DNA of 43,863 bases, taken from contig JBGVFH010000087.1 of the NCBI GenBank assembly GCA_045120955.1, forward strand, positions 1 to 43,863, in the 5' to 3' direction. Both the position numbers and the translations under genes were made by a program. Positions 23,165 to 31,401 of this stretch are shown here, piece by piece. The DNA is from JAZMZS01 sp045120955. Its GTDB lineage: Bacteria > Bacillota > Clostridia > Oscillospirales > CAG-272. The notes beneath the pieces are model-generated. The model saw only the letters and a list, made by a program, of their open reading frames with translations, was not told the origin of the DNA and searched no databases. Position 1 is the first letter of the stretch. Each line of letters opens with the position of its first letter.

Positions 23165-24208
23165 ATGACCGATTTTGAGAAAGTAATAGACTTTGAAAAT
23201 ATGTACCGAGCCTATCGCCGTGCCAAACGCGGCAAGGGCTATAAAAAAAGCTCCGCAAAATTCAATATTCTTGCGCTCGAAGGCGTAAATATGCTTATTA
23301 AGGAACTGAGGGATAAGACCTATAGAATATCGCCCTATAACGAATTCAAGGTCTATGAGCCAAAGGAACGTATAATTCAAACTACCTCTTTCAAGGATAA
23401 GGTCGTACAGCACAGCCTATGTGATAACGTGATCCTCCCGCATCTTGCGGAGGTATTTATTTGCGATAACTGTGCGGGGCAGAAGGGAAAAGGAACTCTG
23501 TTTGCTCTCGATCGTCTTAGTATGCACATGAAGGACTTTTGGAAACGCTACCGTAAGGAGGGATATATCCTCAAATGCGATATTTCGAAATTCTTTTATA
23601 ACATATCACATGAACAGCTTAAGGACATTGTCGCCTATCACTTTGCCGACCCCGATATAAGATGGTTGTGCGAGTTGTTTATAGACAGCACCGAGGGAAA
23701 AGGAATTCCGCTCGGAAATCAGATAAATCAAGGCTTTGCGCTGCTATACCTTGACGGAATGGACAAGCTAATAACCGGAGAACTCGGTATAGAGTATTAT
23801 GGCAGGTATATGGACGATTTCTATCTGATACATACGAGCAAGGAATATCTTAAATACTGCCTTAACGTAATAAAAGAATTCCTCGAAACGTTGGACCTGA
23901 CGCTTAACGGTAAAACACAGATATTCCCCTTCAAGAACGGTGTGAGCTATCTTGGATTTCATACTTACGTAAGCGACAAGGGCAAGGTAATACGCAAGCT
24001 TAAGAACCAGAACAAACGCAACGCGCAGCGAAAATATCGGCGTCTGGCAAGGCTTGTAGCGGAAGGAAAGATCAGTAAAGAGACATTTCAAGCATCTTAT
24101 GGTGCGTGGAAAAATCACAGCTCGCACGGAAACTGTTATCACTTATTAAAAGAGACCGACCGTATGGTCAGAAAGGTAATAAATGAGCAATCAATACAGT
24201 ATATTTGA
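23165..24208 (+). CDS. DGR reverse transcriptase
   Basis: ATG 23165 (AAAGGAGA upstream) is preferred to the GTG at 23048, which lies in the template repeat. The 347-residue protein has the RT palm: KCDISKFF with Asp139, YMDD at 215-218, and LGNQINQ at 183-189 replacing the usual QGxxxSP, as in DGR-type enzymes (here N instead of S). RTs of this class copy the template RNA into adenine-mutagenised cDNA that replaces the variable repeats. It overlaps the methyltransferase gene by 26 bases. Confidence 0.93.
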   Translation: MTDFEKVIDFENMYRAYRRAKRGKGYKKSSAKFNILALEGVNMLIKELRDKTYRISPYNEFKVYEPKERIIQTTSFKDKVVQHSLCDNVILPHLAEVFICDNCAGQKGKGTLFALDRLSMHMKDFWKRYRKEGYILKCDISKFFYNISHEQLKDIVAYHFADPDIRWLCELFIDSTEGKGIPLGNQINQGFALLYLDGMDKLITGELGIEYYGRYMDDFYLIHTSKEYLKYCLNVIKEFLETLDLTLNGKTQIFPFKNGVSYLGFHTYVSDKGKVIRKLKNQNKRNAQRKYRRLARLVAEGKISKETFQASYGAWKNHSSHGNCYHLLKETDRMVRKVINEQSIQYI

Positions 24209-26018
24209 CGAATGCTTCGTGGATAGCTTTGCCGGGGGCGGCGGAGCTTCCACGGGGATAGAAATGGCAACGGGTCATCCGGTGGACGTTGCAATAAATC
24301 ACGATGAAGCTGCCATAATGATGCACAGGCGTAATCACCCTTTTACTGAGCACTACCGTGAGGACGTTTGGCAGGTGGACCCGATAAAGGCTGTAAGAGG
24401 ACGTCACGTGCGCCTTGCGTGGTTCTCTCCCGACTGCAAGCATTTCAGTCGCGCAAAGGGTTCAGCTCTCGTGGATAAGAAGATCAGAGGACTTGCATGG
24501 GTGGTCCTTCGTTGGGCGGCATTGGTACGTCCCGATGTTATCATGCTTGAAAACGTTCCTGAGTTTGTGACGTGGGGCCCCGTAAGAAAGGGTAAGCCCG
24601 TAAAGAGCAAGGCGGGGCAGACCTATGAAAAATGGTATTCACAGCTTAAGGCGCTGGGATATGAGATAGAAACGCGCAACTTGTGTGCTGCCGATTACGG
24701 TGCGCCCACGATCCGCACACGCTTTTGCTTGGTCGCTCGATGCGACGGTAAGCCTATCGTCTGGCCCAGGCGCACTCACGCCCCGAGAGACAGCGAAGAG
24801 GTAGTAAGCGGTAAGTGCAAGCCGTGGAGAAGCGCAGCAGAGGTCATTGATTGGAGCTTGCCTTGTCCGTCTATATTTGAGACCAAAGAGAAGATAAAGG
24901 AAAAATACGGTCTTACGGTAAAGCGCCCTCTTAAGGACAACACGCTTCGTCGTATAGCGAGAGGGCTTGATAAGTTTGTGATCAAGAGTGCCGAGCCGTT
25001 TATCGTTCCTATCGGATACGGTGAGAAATCAGGACAGAAGCCGAGAGTGCATGATATAAATGAGCCGCTTCCTACTATCGTTGGCAGCGGAAAGCATCAT
25101 CTTTGCAATCCTGTTATGATTCCGTATCATATGCACAATCATTCTAATGCAAGCGGAACGGATATGCGGGAGCCTGTGAACACAGTAACAGGCGTAGGTG
25201 CTCAGATGCTTATAACGCCGTCTGTGTCACCATATATCGTATCCAACAATGCCGGGAACGCTCCTCATGACGTTAACGACCCAGTACCCACGGTAACGAC
25301 GGGAAATCGGAATTTTCTTTGCGCCCCCTCTTTGATACAGTATCACTCGGAACAGAGTGCAGGTGAGGTTCGCGGACAGCGCATAGACGCACCTGTTCAA
25401 ACGGTGGATGCCGCAAACAGATATGGTTTGAATGCGGCATATCTTGTTCAATATTTCGGCGGAGAGGGACATTATCATTCTGTTGAAAAGCCACTTGCCA
25501 CTATAACCACCATGGAGCGAGAGGGCGCGACCTTAGCGCATCTTGCACACTTCAAGGGTAAAGATAAAGGGCAGAGCCTAAACGAGCCTCTGATGACGGT
25601 TACTGCAAGTGACGGACAGTTTGCGGATATACGCATTAAAATTATCAAGTGGGACGGACATACCGAGCTTTATAATTGGAATAAGGTCAGGGTGTTGCTT
25701 AACAAGTATTGCGACTACAATTTGGCTGACGACGAGGTGCTTCTGATAAACATCTTAGGCTTGTGGTATTTTATCTCGGATATAGGTTTGCGTATGCTTG
25801 TACCCCGTGAGCTTTATGACGCCCAGGGCTTTCCTCACGATTATATCATTGACCGTGATATAAACGGAGAGAAGATAAGCAGAGGTGATCAGGTAGCCCG
25901 CTGCGGCAACGCTGTTTGTCCGCCTGTTGCCGAGGCTCTTGTGAGGGCAAATCTCCCTGAGTACTGTAAGCAAAGAATAAATGACATGACCGAGCTTCAT
26001 CGAGTCATGGTGTCGTGA
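24183..26018 (+). CDS. C5-cytosine DNA methyltransferase with a repeated recognition-region element
   Basis: In this 611-residue protein, motif I FAGGGGAS (16-23), the catalytic loop FSPDCKHFS with Cys85 (a variant of PPC), ENV (123-125) and a C-terminal RMLVPRELYDAQGFPHDY plus GNAVCPPVAEAL give a standard C5 enzyme that methylates cytosine in phage DNA. Between about 280 and 490 a P-x-x-T-[IV] element recurs six times (EPLPTIVGSG, EPVNTVTGVG, DPVPTVTTGN, APVQTVDAAN, KPLATITTME, EPLMTVTASD). This enlarges the target-recognition region. Methylation probably protects the phage from host restriction. It overlaps the reverse transcriptase gene. Confidence 0.92.
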   Translation: MSNQYSIFDECFVDSFAGGGGASTGIEMATGHPVDVAINHDEAAIMMHRRNHPFTEHYREDVWQVDPIKAVRGRHVRLAWFSPDCKHFSRAKGSALVDKKIRGLAWVVLRWAALVRPDVIMLENVPEFVTWGPVRKGKPVKSKAGQTYEKWYSQLKALGYEIETRNLCAADYGAPTIRTRFCLVARCDGKPIVWPRRTHAPRDSEEVVSGKCKPWRSAAEVIDWSLPCPSIFETKEKIKEKYGLTVKRPLKDNTLRRIARGLDKFVIKSAEPFIVPIGYGEKSGQKPRVHDINEPLPTIVGSGKHHLCNPVMIPYHMHNHSNASGTDMREPVNTVTGVGAQMLITPSVSPYIVSNNAGNAPHDVNDPVPTVTTGNRNFLCAPSLIQYHSEQSAGEVRGQRIDAPVQTVDAANRYGLNAAYLVQYFGGEGHYHSVEKPLATITTMEREGATLAHLAHFKGKDKGQSLNEPLMTVTASDGQFADIRIKIIKWDGHTELYNWNKVRVLLNKYCDYNLADDEVLLINILGLWYFISDIGLRMLVPRELYDAQGFPHDYIIDRDINGEKISRGDQVARCGNAVCPPVAEALVRANLPEYCKQRINDMTELHRVMVS

Positions 26019-26036
26019 CCGACAAAGGAGGTCTTG

Positions 26037-26765
26037 ATGCCAAACAGGATAATAAAATCGAGCATATGCTCCAGTGAGGATATCGACAGGCTTACGTGGT
26101 TTGAAGAGGTCTTGTTCTATCGTTTGCTGGTGAATTGTGACGACTACGGGCGTTTTGATGGACGCGTGGCTATTATAAAAAATTTTCTTTTCCCCCTAAA
26201 GGAAAATCTTACGCGAAAGAATATAGATGATGCCATAAATAAGCTGGCGCGAGTAGGTTTGGTCTGCCGCTACGAGATAGACGGCAAACCGTTCCTATTC
26301 CTACCGACTTGGAACGATCATCAGAACGTAAGAGCGAAAACCAGCAAATACCCCGAGCCCCCTGAAAGCATATGCAAACAAATGATTTCAAATGAAAGCA
26401 AACGAAAACAAATGTCCCCGAATTCGTATTCGTATTCGTATTCGTATTCGGGAGAGAGAAACGCGCCCGCACACGTATGCGAGGAAAAAACAAACGCTGA
26501 AAAGAAAGCATACGGCGAATTTTGTAACGTCATGCTGACAGATGAAGAGAGGGCGCAGCTGTCGGAAAAGTACGGCGGCGCAGCTGAGGTGCTAATTGAC
26601 AAGTTTTCCGCTAAGCTCAAGTCCAAGGGATATCAGTTTGCGGACCATTACGCCACCATAGTGCTGTGGGAGAGTGAGGATAAGCAAGCATCGAGTGCTA
26701 CGGATCAGAAGCACGCTGAGATAGAGGACTGGTTTGAGCAGCGCCTAAAGCAAACTTTTGGATAA
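26037..26765 (+). CDS. Phage replisome organiser-like protein
   Basis: ATG 26037 has AAAGGAGG upstream. The 242-residue product opens with PNRIIKSSICSSEDIDRLTW, followed by EEVLFYRLLVNCDDYGRFDGRV and a DDAINKLARVGLVCRYEIDGKPFLFLPTW winged-helix segment, like the N-terminal domain of phage replisome organisers and DnaD-type proteins. A (Ser-Tyr)n linker follows, then a helical C-terminus. It is likely to bind the phage origin and recruit the host helicase. No helicase gene is present in the window, so host DnaB/DnaC is presumably used. Confidence 0.72.
   Translation: MPNRIIKSSICSSEDIDRLTWFEEVLFYRLLVNCDDYGRFDGRVAIIKNFLFPLKENLTRKNIDDAINKLARVGLVCRYEIDGKPFLFLPTWNDHQNVRAKTSKYPEPPESICKQMISNESKRKQMSPNSYSYSYSYSGERNAPAHVCEEKTNAEKKAYGEFCNVMLTDEERAQLSEKYGGAAEVLIDKFSAKLKSKGYQFADHYATIVLWESEDKQASSATDQKHAEIEDWFEQRLKQTFG
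26422..26450 (+). repeat. Hexanucleotide tandem repeat (ATTCGT) in the replication gene
   Basis: ATTCGT is repeated about 4.8 times without a mismatch and encodes Ser-Tyr dipeptides. It is the only perfect short tandem array noticed. A position inside an origin-binding protein gene makes it a candidate iteron-like origin element or a length-variable linker. Confidence 0.85.
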
Positions 26766-26785
26766 AGCATTTAAGGAGAGGTAAA

Positions 26786-27010
26786 ATGGCAAAAGTGGAT
26801 ATATTGACCATCGGCAGGTCCATTGCAAAATGCCGAGAAGAAAAGAATTTGAGTCGTCAGGAGTTGGCAAAGAAAGCAGGCGTGGCGTATCAGTCTCTCT
26901 ACTATTGGGAGAACGACTGGGCAACACCGCGTGTGGATTTGCTCATATGCATAGCCGATGCACTTGATGTTACCCTTGACGAGCTTGTGGGGAGGAGGGC
27001 GAGAGCGTGA
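26786..27010 (+). CDS. XRE-family transcriptional regulator (74 aa)
   Basis: The protein is a single helix-turn-helix (LSRQELAKKAGVAYQSLYYWENDWATPRVDLLICIADALDVTLDELVG), preceded by AAGGAGAGG at ATG 26786. It overlaps the next gene by 4 bases. It is a second, distinct XRE protein in the early operon and may tune late-early transcription; the target is unknown. Confidence 0.85.
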   Translation: MAKVDILTIGRSIAKCREEKNLSRQELAKKAGVAYQSLYYWENDWATPRVDLLICIADALDVTLDELVGRRARA

Positions 27011-27393
27011 CCGAGACAGAACGATTGACTCAACTGCTTAAAGAGGCAGACAAGAACACATCAGATAAGCTTATCATGGACTATGAGGAATCCGTTGCTG
27101 ACAACGCCGCGTATCTCCTTGCCCACGGTGTTATGTATCCTCCGTGTAAGGTGGGAGATACCGTTTACATAATCGACAATAGCGATATGCTTGAAATTGA
27201 TCCATCAGTTTGCAGTGTGGTTGACGACGAGATATACGAGATGGGTTATGGAAGAACACAATCAGGTGAACTGAAATGGCTCTTTTTAGTGCTGGAGTCG
27301 GGTGCGGATTTTTACGACACTGACGTCGGTAAAACCGTATTTCTCACTCAAGAGGATGCGGAGCAGGCATTGCGGGAAAGGAGCCTAAAATGA
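27007..27393 (+). CDS. Early protein of unknown function (128 aa)
   Basis: GTG 27007 overlaps the preceding stop and has GGGGAGGAGG upstream. Residues such as AYLLAHGVMYPPCKVGDTVYIID and TVFLTQEDAEQALRE resemble a widespread small phage protein of Bacillota with a beta-barrel-like PCKVGDTVY core. The role is not established. Overlap of start and stop codons on both sides indicates translational coupling. Confidence 0.7.
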   Translation: MTETERLTQLLKEADKNTSDKLIMDYEESVADNAAYLLAHGVMYPPCKVGDTVYIIDNSDMLEIDPSVCSVVDDEIYEMGYGRTQSGELKWLFLVLESGADFYDTDVGKTVFLTQEDAEQALRERSLK

Positions 27394-27644
27394 GCAAAGA
27401 GAAGCAGAGACGACTTGACGAAATAAACAGACCGATGAATGAAGAGCTTTTTAATAAGCTTGACAAGATATACCAAGATGTGGCAAAGGTCAACGCAGAG
27501 AGGGAACCTCTTGAACAAGCTATTGAACTTCTCCGAGCCGAATACGAAAGAGCCAAGAAGTTGGCGTATGTCAAGAAACCTCTTGCTTGGGCGTTATTCC
27601 ATGTGTGGAAAAAGGTAGATGCAATGAAAGGCGGTGCGGAATGA
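27390..27644 (+). CDS. Small helical early protein (84 aa)
   Basis: The protein is almost entirely helical and charged (SKEKQRRLDEINRPMNEELFNKLDK, then REPLEQAIELLRAEYERAKKL), likely a short coiled coil. ATG overlaps the previous stop, and its own stop overlaps the next start. No family is recognised. Confidence 0.65.
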   Translation: MSKEKQRRLDEINRPMNEELFNKLDKIYQDVAKVNAEREPLEQAIELLRAEYERAKKLAYVKKPLAWALFHVWKKVDAMKGGAE

Positions 27645-28417
27645 GTTATTACATAGCAAGTTGCAGTTGCGGAAACGACAGTATGGCTATGGTGTGGGAG
27701 TTAATCCGAAGGAGAGAGCCGCTTAACGAAGTTATCCGCTACAACAATGGAATGGACTTTAAGTGCATCGACAGACTTTGGGAAAAGGTCAAAGAAAAGT
27801 GCGAGCCGTTGGGCATAAGATGTACCGAGTTGAAACCGCAAGAGCTGTTTTTGTACAAGATGTTCGACAAAGTAGTTAAAAACAAAGACGGAAGCAGTTA
27901 TCACAATGGTTATGCGTGGTGCGGTGGCAGTTGCCGTTGGGGAACAACAGACAAGAAAGTTTCTCTTGATAGATATTGCGAGGCGATTGAAGATGTTGTT
28001 GTTTATGTCGGCATCGCATTTGACGAGATGCACAGAACACCCGACAAGCCGTACAAGTTGCATCCCCTTAAAGAGTGGGGATATACACAAGCGGATTGCC
28101 TTAAAATCAACCGACAGAATGGAATTGAATGGCGTGAATCTACAATAGCAACGGAAAGCGGATTTGTTGACCTTTATGAAATCCTTGACCGAGTATCTTG
28201 TTGGTGTTGTGCGAATAAGAACGCTTGGGAACTCTACAATATGTGGCGGTATCTTCCGCAGTATTGGGAGGGATTAAAGGAAATGCAGAGCCGAATTGAA
28301 ATGCCGATGAAGAAACTGTGCAACAAGAGGTTTGGGGACTACGGGAATATTTTTGACCTTGAAAAAGTCTTTGAAAGCGGTTATGTGCCGAAGCACAGAA
28401 AGAAAGGCGGTGAGTGA
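27641..28417 (+). CDS. PP-loop ATPase / PAPS reductase-like protein
   Basis: The start is ATG 27641 in an ATGA overlap. The 258-residue protein has an N-terminal PP-loop variant SCSCGNDSMAM (residues 7-17, cf. SGGKDS), followed by a Rossmann-like region (VIRYNNGMDFKCIDRLWEKV). It also has Cys/Trp-rich sites (YAWCGGSCRWGTTDKK, VSCWCCANKNAWELYNM) resembling 4Fe-4S or zinc binding seen in PAPS-reductase-like phage proteins. Such enzymes adenylate or reduce substrates, and relatives are linked to DNA or tRNA thiolation. The substrate here is unknown. The nucleotide style appears more AT-rich than the flanking replication genes. Confidence 0.75.
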   Translation: MSYYIASCSCGNDSMAMVWELIRRREPLNEVIRYNNGMDFKCIDRLWEKVKEKCEPLGIRCTELKPQELFLYKMFDKVVKNKDGSSYHNGYAWCGGSCRWGTTDKKVSLDRYCEAIEDVVVYVGIAFDEMHRTPDKPYKLHPLKEWGYTQADCLKINRQNGIEWRESTIATESGFVDLYEILDRVSCWCCANKNAWELYNMWRYLPQYWEGLKEMQSRIEMPMKKLCNKRFGDYGNIFDLEKVFESGYVPKHRKKGGE

Positions 28418-28419
28418 TT

Positions 28420-28836
28420 ATGCGATACATAGATGCGGATGCGCTGATAAAAAAGATTTACCCGATGGGTATAGGCGATGGTAAGTATACAATCAATGCT
28501 AAAGCCGTAAAACTTGCGATTGATAACACTCCCACCGCCGATGTTGTACCAAAGAGCGAGTATGACCGTTTGAAAAAACTTTTTAAGGATATGACACAAG
28601 AAGCAAAGGGATATTTGAACAGATTATACGGAATAAGAGCCGATGTTGCGAGGGAGATTTTTGAGGAGATTGAGTTATTTCTCAATAAAGCAATTGATGG
28701 TTGGAGAAAAGAAATAAGTTTCGCTTGTGACAGCAGAAAAATTGAAATGATTGATTTTCGGATCGGTGCTTTCAAATATTGCTTGTACGAAATTGCCGAA
28801 CTCAAAAAGAAATACACGGAGGGCGGGAAATGCTGA
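28420..28836 (+). CDS. Early protein with YIDADAL/PTADVVP motifs (138 aa)
   Basis: ATG 28420 is used with GGCGGTG upstream; GTG 28414 overlaps the preceding stop. The N-terminus RYIDADALIKKI and the later AIDNTPTADVVPKSEYDRLK are hallmarks of a common but uncharacterised Bacillota phage family. The C-terminal half is a long amphipathic helix (LFKDMTQEAKGYLNRLYG...). It overlaps the RusA gene by 7 bases. Confidence 0.75.
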   Translation: MRYIDADALIKKIYPMGIGDGKYTINAKAVKLAIDNTPTADVVPKSEYDRLKKLFKDMTQEAKGYLNRLYGIRADVAREIFEEIELFLNKAIDGWRKEISFACDSRKIEMIDFRIGAFKYCLYEIAELKKKYTEGGKC

Positions 28837-29213
28837 TAAAATTCACGATACCGCTGACGCCGATCACCAAGAAAAACCATCAGCGCATACTCAAGAGCAG
28901 GCGCACGGGTGGACGGTACGTAGCACCCTCGGAGCAGTTTAAGCAGTATGAGGAAATGGCGCTGTGGTACATACCCAAGCGAGGTGAGCCTATCAATTTT
29001 CCCGTGTGCGTAAAATGCACCTTCTTTATGCCTGACAACCGTCGGTGTGACCTTACCAATCACCTGGAATCGGTGGACGATATAATGGTGGCGGCGGGAC
29101 TTCTTGCTGACGATAACTATACGATACTCGTTTCCCACGACGGCAGCCGCGTCAAGGTGGACAAGCAAAACCCCCGCACAGAGGTGGAGATATTCAGAAT
29201 GGAGGAGTTATAG
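28830..29213 (+). CDS. rusA: RusA-like Holliday junction resolvase
   Basis: ATG 28830 has GGCGGG upstream. The 127-residue protein has an FTIPLTPITKKNHQRI start and a PDNRRCDLTNHLESVDDIMVAAGLLADDN segment whose aspartates are the metal-binding residues of RusA. It resolves recombination intermediates or branched replication DNA before packaging, and is commonly found in the late-early region near terminase. Confidence 0.85.
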   Translation: MLIKFTIPLTPITKKNHQRILKSRRTGGRYVAPSEQFKQYEEMALWYIPKRGEPINFPVCVKCTFFMPDNRRCDLTNHLESVDDIMVAAGLLADDNYTILVSHDGSRVKVDKQNPRTEVEIFRMEEL

Positions 29214-29215
29214 TT

Positions 29216-29494
29216 ATGGCAAACCAGCATTGTTATAACTGCTTTACCGCACGGAATTGCAGAAACTATTACAGCGACGTCTGCGCGTATAAAGGTGACA
29301 GCGATTTTGGAGAAACACCTGTGGAGTTTGAAAATCGGTACTGCGCCACCAGCTGCTTTGTGTGCAAGTATGAGGATAAATGCGTGGCGACCTGCAAGGG
29401 CGAGGAGTGCTCGGAGTGCAGATTCTTGGACCGCGTTTGCCCAGGGCAGGAGAAGGTGACGGAGAAGCTGCCGAAAATAAGCGAGAACCACTAA
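29216..29494 (+). CDS. Cys-rich small protein (92 aa)
   Basis: Thirteen cysteines in 92 residues are arranged mostly as CxxC-like pairs (CYNCFTARNC, CATSCFVCKYEDKC, CKGEECSEC). The protein probably binds zinc; no fold is recognised. It follows rusA with 2 bases between stop and start (GGAGG upstream). Confidence 0.65.
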   Translation: MANQHCYNCFTARNCRNYYSDVCAYKGDSDFGETPVEFENRYCATSCFVCKYEDKCVATCKGEECSECRFLDRVCPGQEKVTEKLPKISENH

Positions 29495-29512
29495 GGAAGA
29501 AAGGAAAATATT

Positions 29513-31135
29513 ATGGCGAAGAAAAACAGCAACAAAAGATGTCCTCTGCAAAAGGAATGCGAGAGGGACTGTAAGCATGTCGGAGCCGAACTCGGCTGTG
29601 ACTATTACAAGAACAATGCTTTCGGGGATAGTGTGATACCTGATCAGGAGGCATTGAGAGCCCACTTTGACCGAGAGAGGGAGAGGAAACTTTACGAGGC
29701 TGAGTTGGAGGCTCTGCCCGATAAGGATGATGATATCACTGAAAGCGTAGAAAAAAGACTCGTTTACATACCCATCAGCGAGTTGCATCCTCACCCGGAC
29801 AACCCCCGAAAGGATCTCGGCGACCTTACGGAGCTTGCCGAATCCATCAAAGCTAATGGCGTAATGCAGAATTTGACGGTCGTGCCTCGTGATGAGAGTG
29901 GATATACCGTTATTATAGGTCACAGACGAAGAGGGGCGGCATTGCTTGCGGGGCTTAAGGAACTCCCTTGTGTTGTAGTCTTGATATCCCCTAAGGAACA
30001 GCTTGCAACTATGCTGCTTGAAAATATGCAACGCTCTGATCTGACTGCGTATGAGCAGGCGCAGGGCTTTCAGATGATGATAGACTTCGGAGATAGCGTG
30101 GACGGCATTGCACAAAAGACAGGTTTTTCAAAAACGACGGTTAGCCGTCGTTTGAAGATGGCGGAGTTGGATCAAACCGTTTTAAAGAAAGTATCCGAGC
30201 GTCAACTGTCCCTTGCGGACTTTGACCGCCTTTCAGCCATAAAGAATATTGAAGTGCGAAACAGTGTCCTTAAAACTATGGGGACAAACAATTTTGAGAG
30301 CGAGTATTCCAAGGCTATCGTCGCACAAAAGACTGCCGAGCAAAAACAGGCGTGGCTTGACGCCCTTGCCGCAAAGGGAATTAAAGAGATCCCTGAGAGT
30401 GAAGTCTTTGCCACAAAATACGCAAGCGTAAATCAATACCGCCTTGACTTTCACGATCCAAAGGAGCTTGATAATATTATCAAGGACAGTGTGGAGTATT
30501 TCTACGGCATAGCATACGGAAATTGGATATATATACGTACGTATAAGGAGATAACCGCCGATGACGAAGAGGCTAAGGCTAAAGCGGAGCGTGATTATGC
30601 TGAGAAGCGCGCACGCCGAGAAGCGCTTGAGGACGCGACAAGGAGAGCCTTTGAGTGCAGAAAGAGCTTTATAAAAGCCACCTCAAACGCAACTGCAAAA
30701 AAGTTTATAAAGGAGATCATATCATATGCGGTAAGCCATGAGTGGACACCGAATTACGATAGATTTGACCGTGCGTTGTATGCAGAACTTATGGATGTGG
30801 AGATCCCGAGCGGTGGATTGAATTACGGTCTTGTTCGATATGAAACGGAAGTTGCTCCTGAGTATGCGTTGCTTTGCTATGCTTACGCGCTGTGGAACGA
30901 TAGTGCGCAAAGTAGTTATTACGACTATCAGTATATGCACCGTGAAAACACAGAGCTTAACGCGCTCTACGTGCTTCTTATAAAACTTGGACATGAGATG
31001 TCCGATGAAGAGATCGCCCTGCGAGAGGGAACAAGCGAGTTATTCGTGAAGCCTGATGCAGAGGAAGAGTACCAAGATGACGGGTACGAGAAAGAGCTTG
31101 AGGATGAAGACGGCGAAGAAACTGAGATAGGTTAA
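29513..31135 (+). CDS. ParB/RepB/Spo0J-like nuclease/partition-domain protein
   Basis: This 540-residue protein has an N-terminal Cys cluster (CPLQKECERDCKHVGAELGC), a ParB-type domain (about 80-180) with LHPHPDNPRK, GVMQNLTVVP, IIGHRRRGAALLAG and LENMQRSDLTAYEQAQGF, then a helix-turn-helix (IAQKTGFSKTTVSRRL). The rest is a helical C-terminal half and an acidic tail (EDEDGEETEIG). ParB-like proteins bind CTP and slide on DNA or act as nucleases. No ParA gene is seen, so a plasmid-style partition system is unlikely. A DNA-organising or host-takeover role is possible. Confidence 0.85.
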   Translation: MAKKNSNKRCPLQKECERDCKHVGAELGCDYYKNNAFGDSVIPDQEALRAHFDRERERKLYEAELEALPDKDDDITESVEKRLVYIPISELHPHPDNPRKDLGDLTELAESIKANGVMQNLTVVPRDESGYTVIIGHRRRGAALLAGLKELPCVVVLISPKEQLATMLLENMQRSDLTAYEQAQGFQMMIDFGDSVDGIAQKTGFSKTTVSRRLKMAELDQTVLKKVSERQLSLADFDRLSAIKNIEVRNSVLKTMGTNNFESEYSKAIVAQKTAEQKQAWLDALAAKGIKEIPESEVFATKYASVNQYRLDFHDPKELDNIIKDSVEYFYGIAYGNWIYIRTYKEITADDEEAKAKAERDYAEKRARREALEDATRRAFECRKSFIKATSNATAKKFIKEIISYAVSHEWTPNYDRFDRALYAELMDVEIPSGGLNYGLVRYETEVAPEYALLCYAYALWNDSAQSSYYDYQYMHRENTELNALYVLLIKLGHEMSDEEIALREGTSELFVKPDAEEEYQDDGYEKELEDEDGEETEIG

Positions 31136-31155
31136 CAGCTTAAGGAGATGTACAT

Positions 31156-31401
31156 ATGAGCAAATGTAAAAATTGCAGGAAGGTCAGAAGGTTGGAGCAT
31201 AAGCTGGAGGAGGCACAGCTCCTTCTCTTCGCAGTAGTACGGAACACCGCCGTTCTCCCACTCGGCGTAAAGCTCGGTAGAACAGAGAAGGAGATCAGCG
31301 TGAAGACATTTGAGACTATAGTAGAACTGAAAAACACTGTGGACTACGCAAAGACCCGCAGGTGTATGGACCTTGCAGATTGGGGGAGAAAAGATGCCTA
31401 A
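31156..31401 (+). CDS. Small early protein with CxxC and coiled-coil segment (81 aa)
   Basis: ATG 31156 follows AAGGAGATG. The start CKNCRKVRRLEHKLEEAQLLLF contains a CxxC and a heptad-like helix. No family is recognised. It overlaps the next gene by 8 bases. Confidence 0.55.
   Translation: MSKCKNCRKVRRLEHKLEEAQLLLFAVVRNTAVLPLGVKLGRTEKEISVKTFETIVELKNTVDYAKTRRCMDLADWGRKDA

Noticed and set aside
26422..26450. CRISPR array
   Set aside because: Six-base repeats without spacers, inside a coding frame.
29513..31135. Evidence for a plasmid-prophage with ParAB partition
   Set aside because: There is no ParA ATPase and no centromere-like repeats near the ParB-like gene, while an integrase and attP are present.
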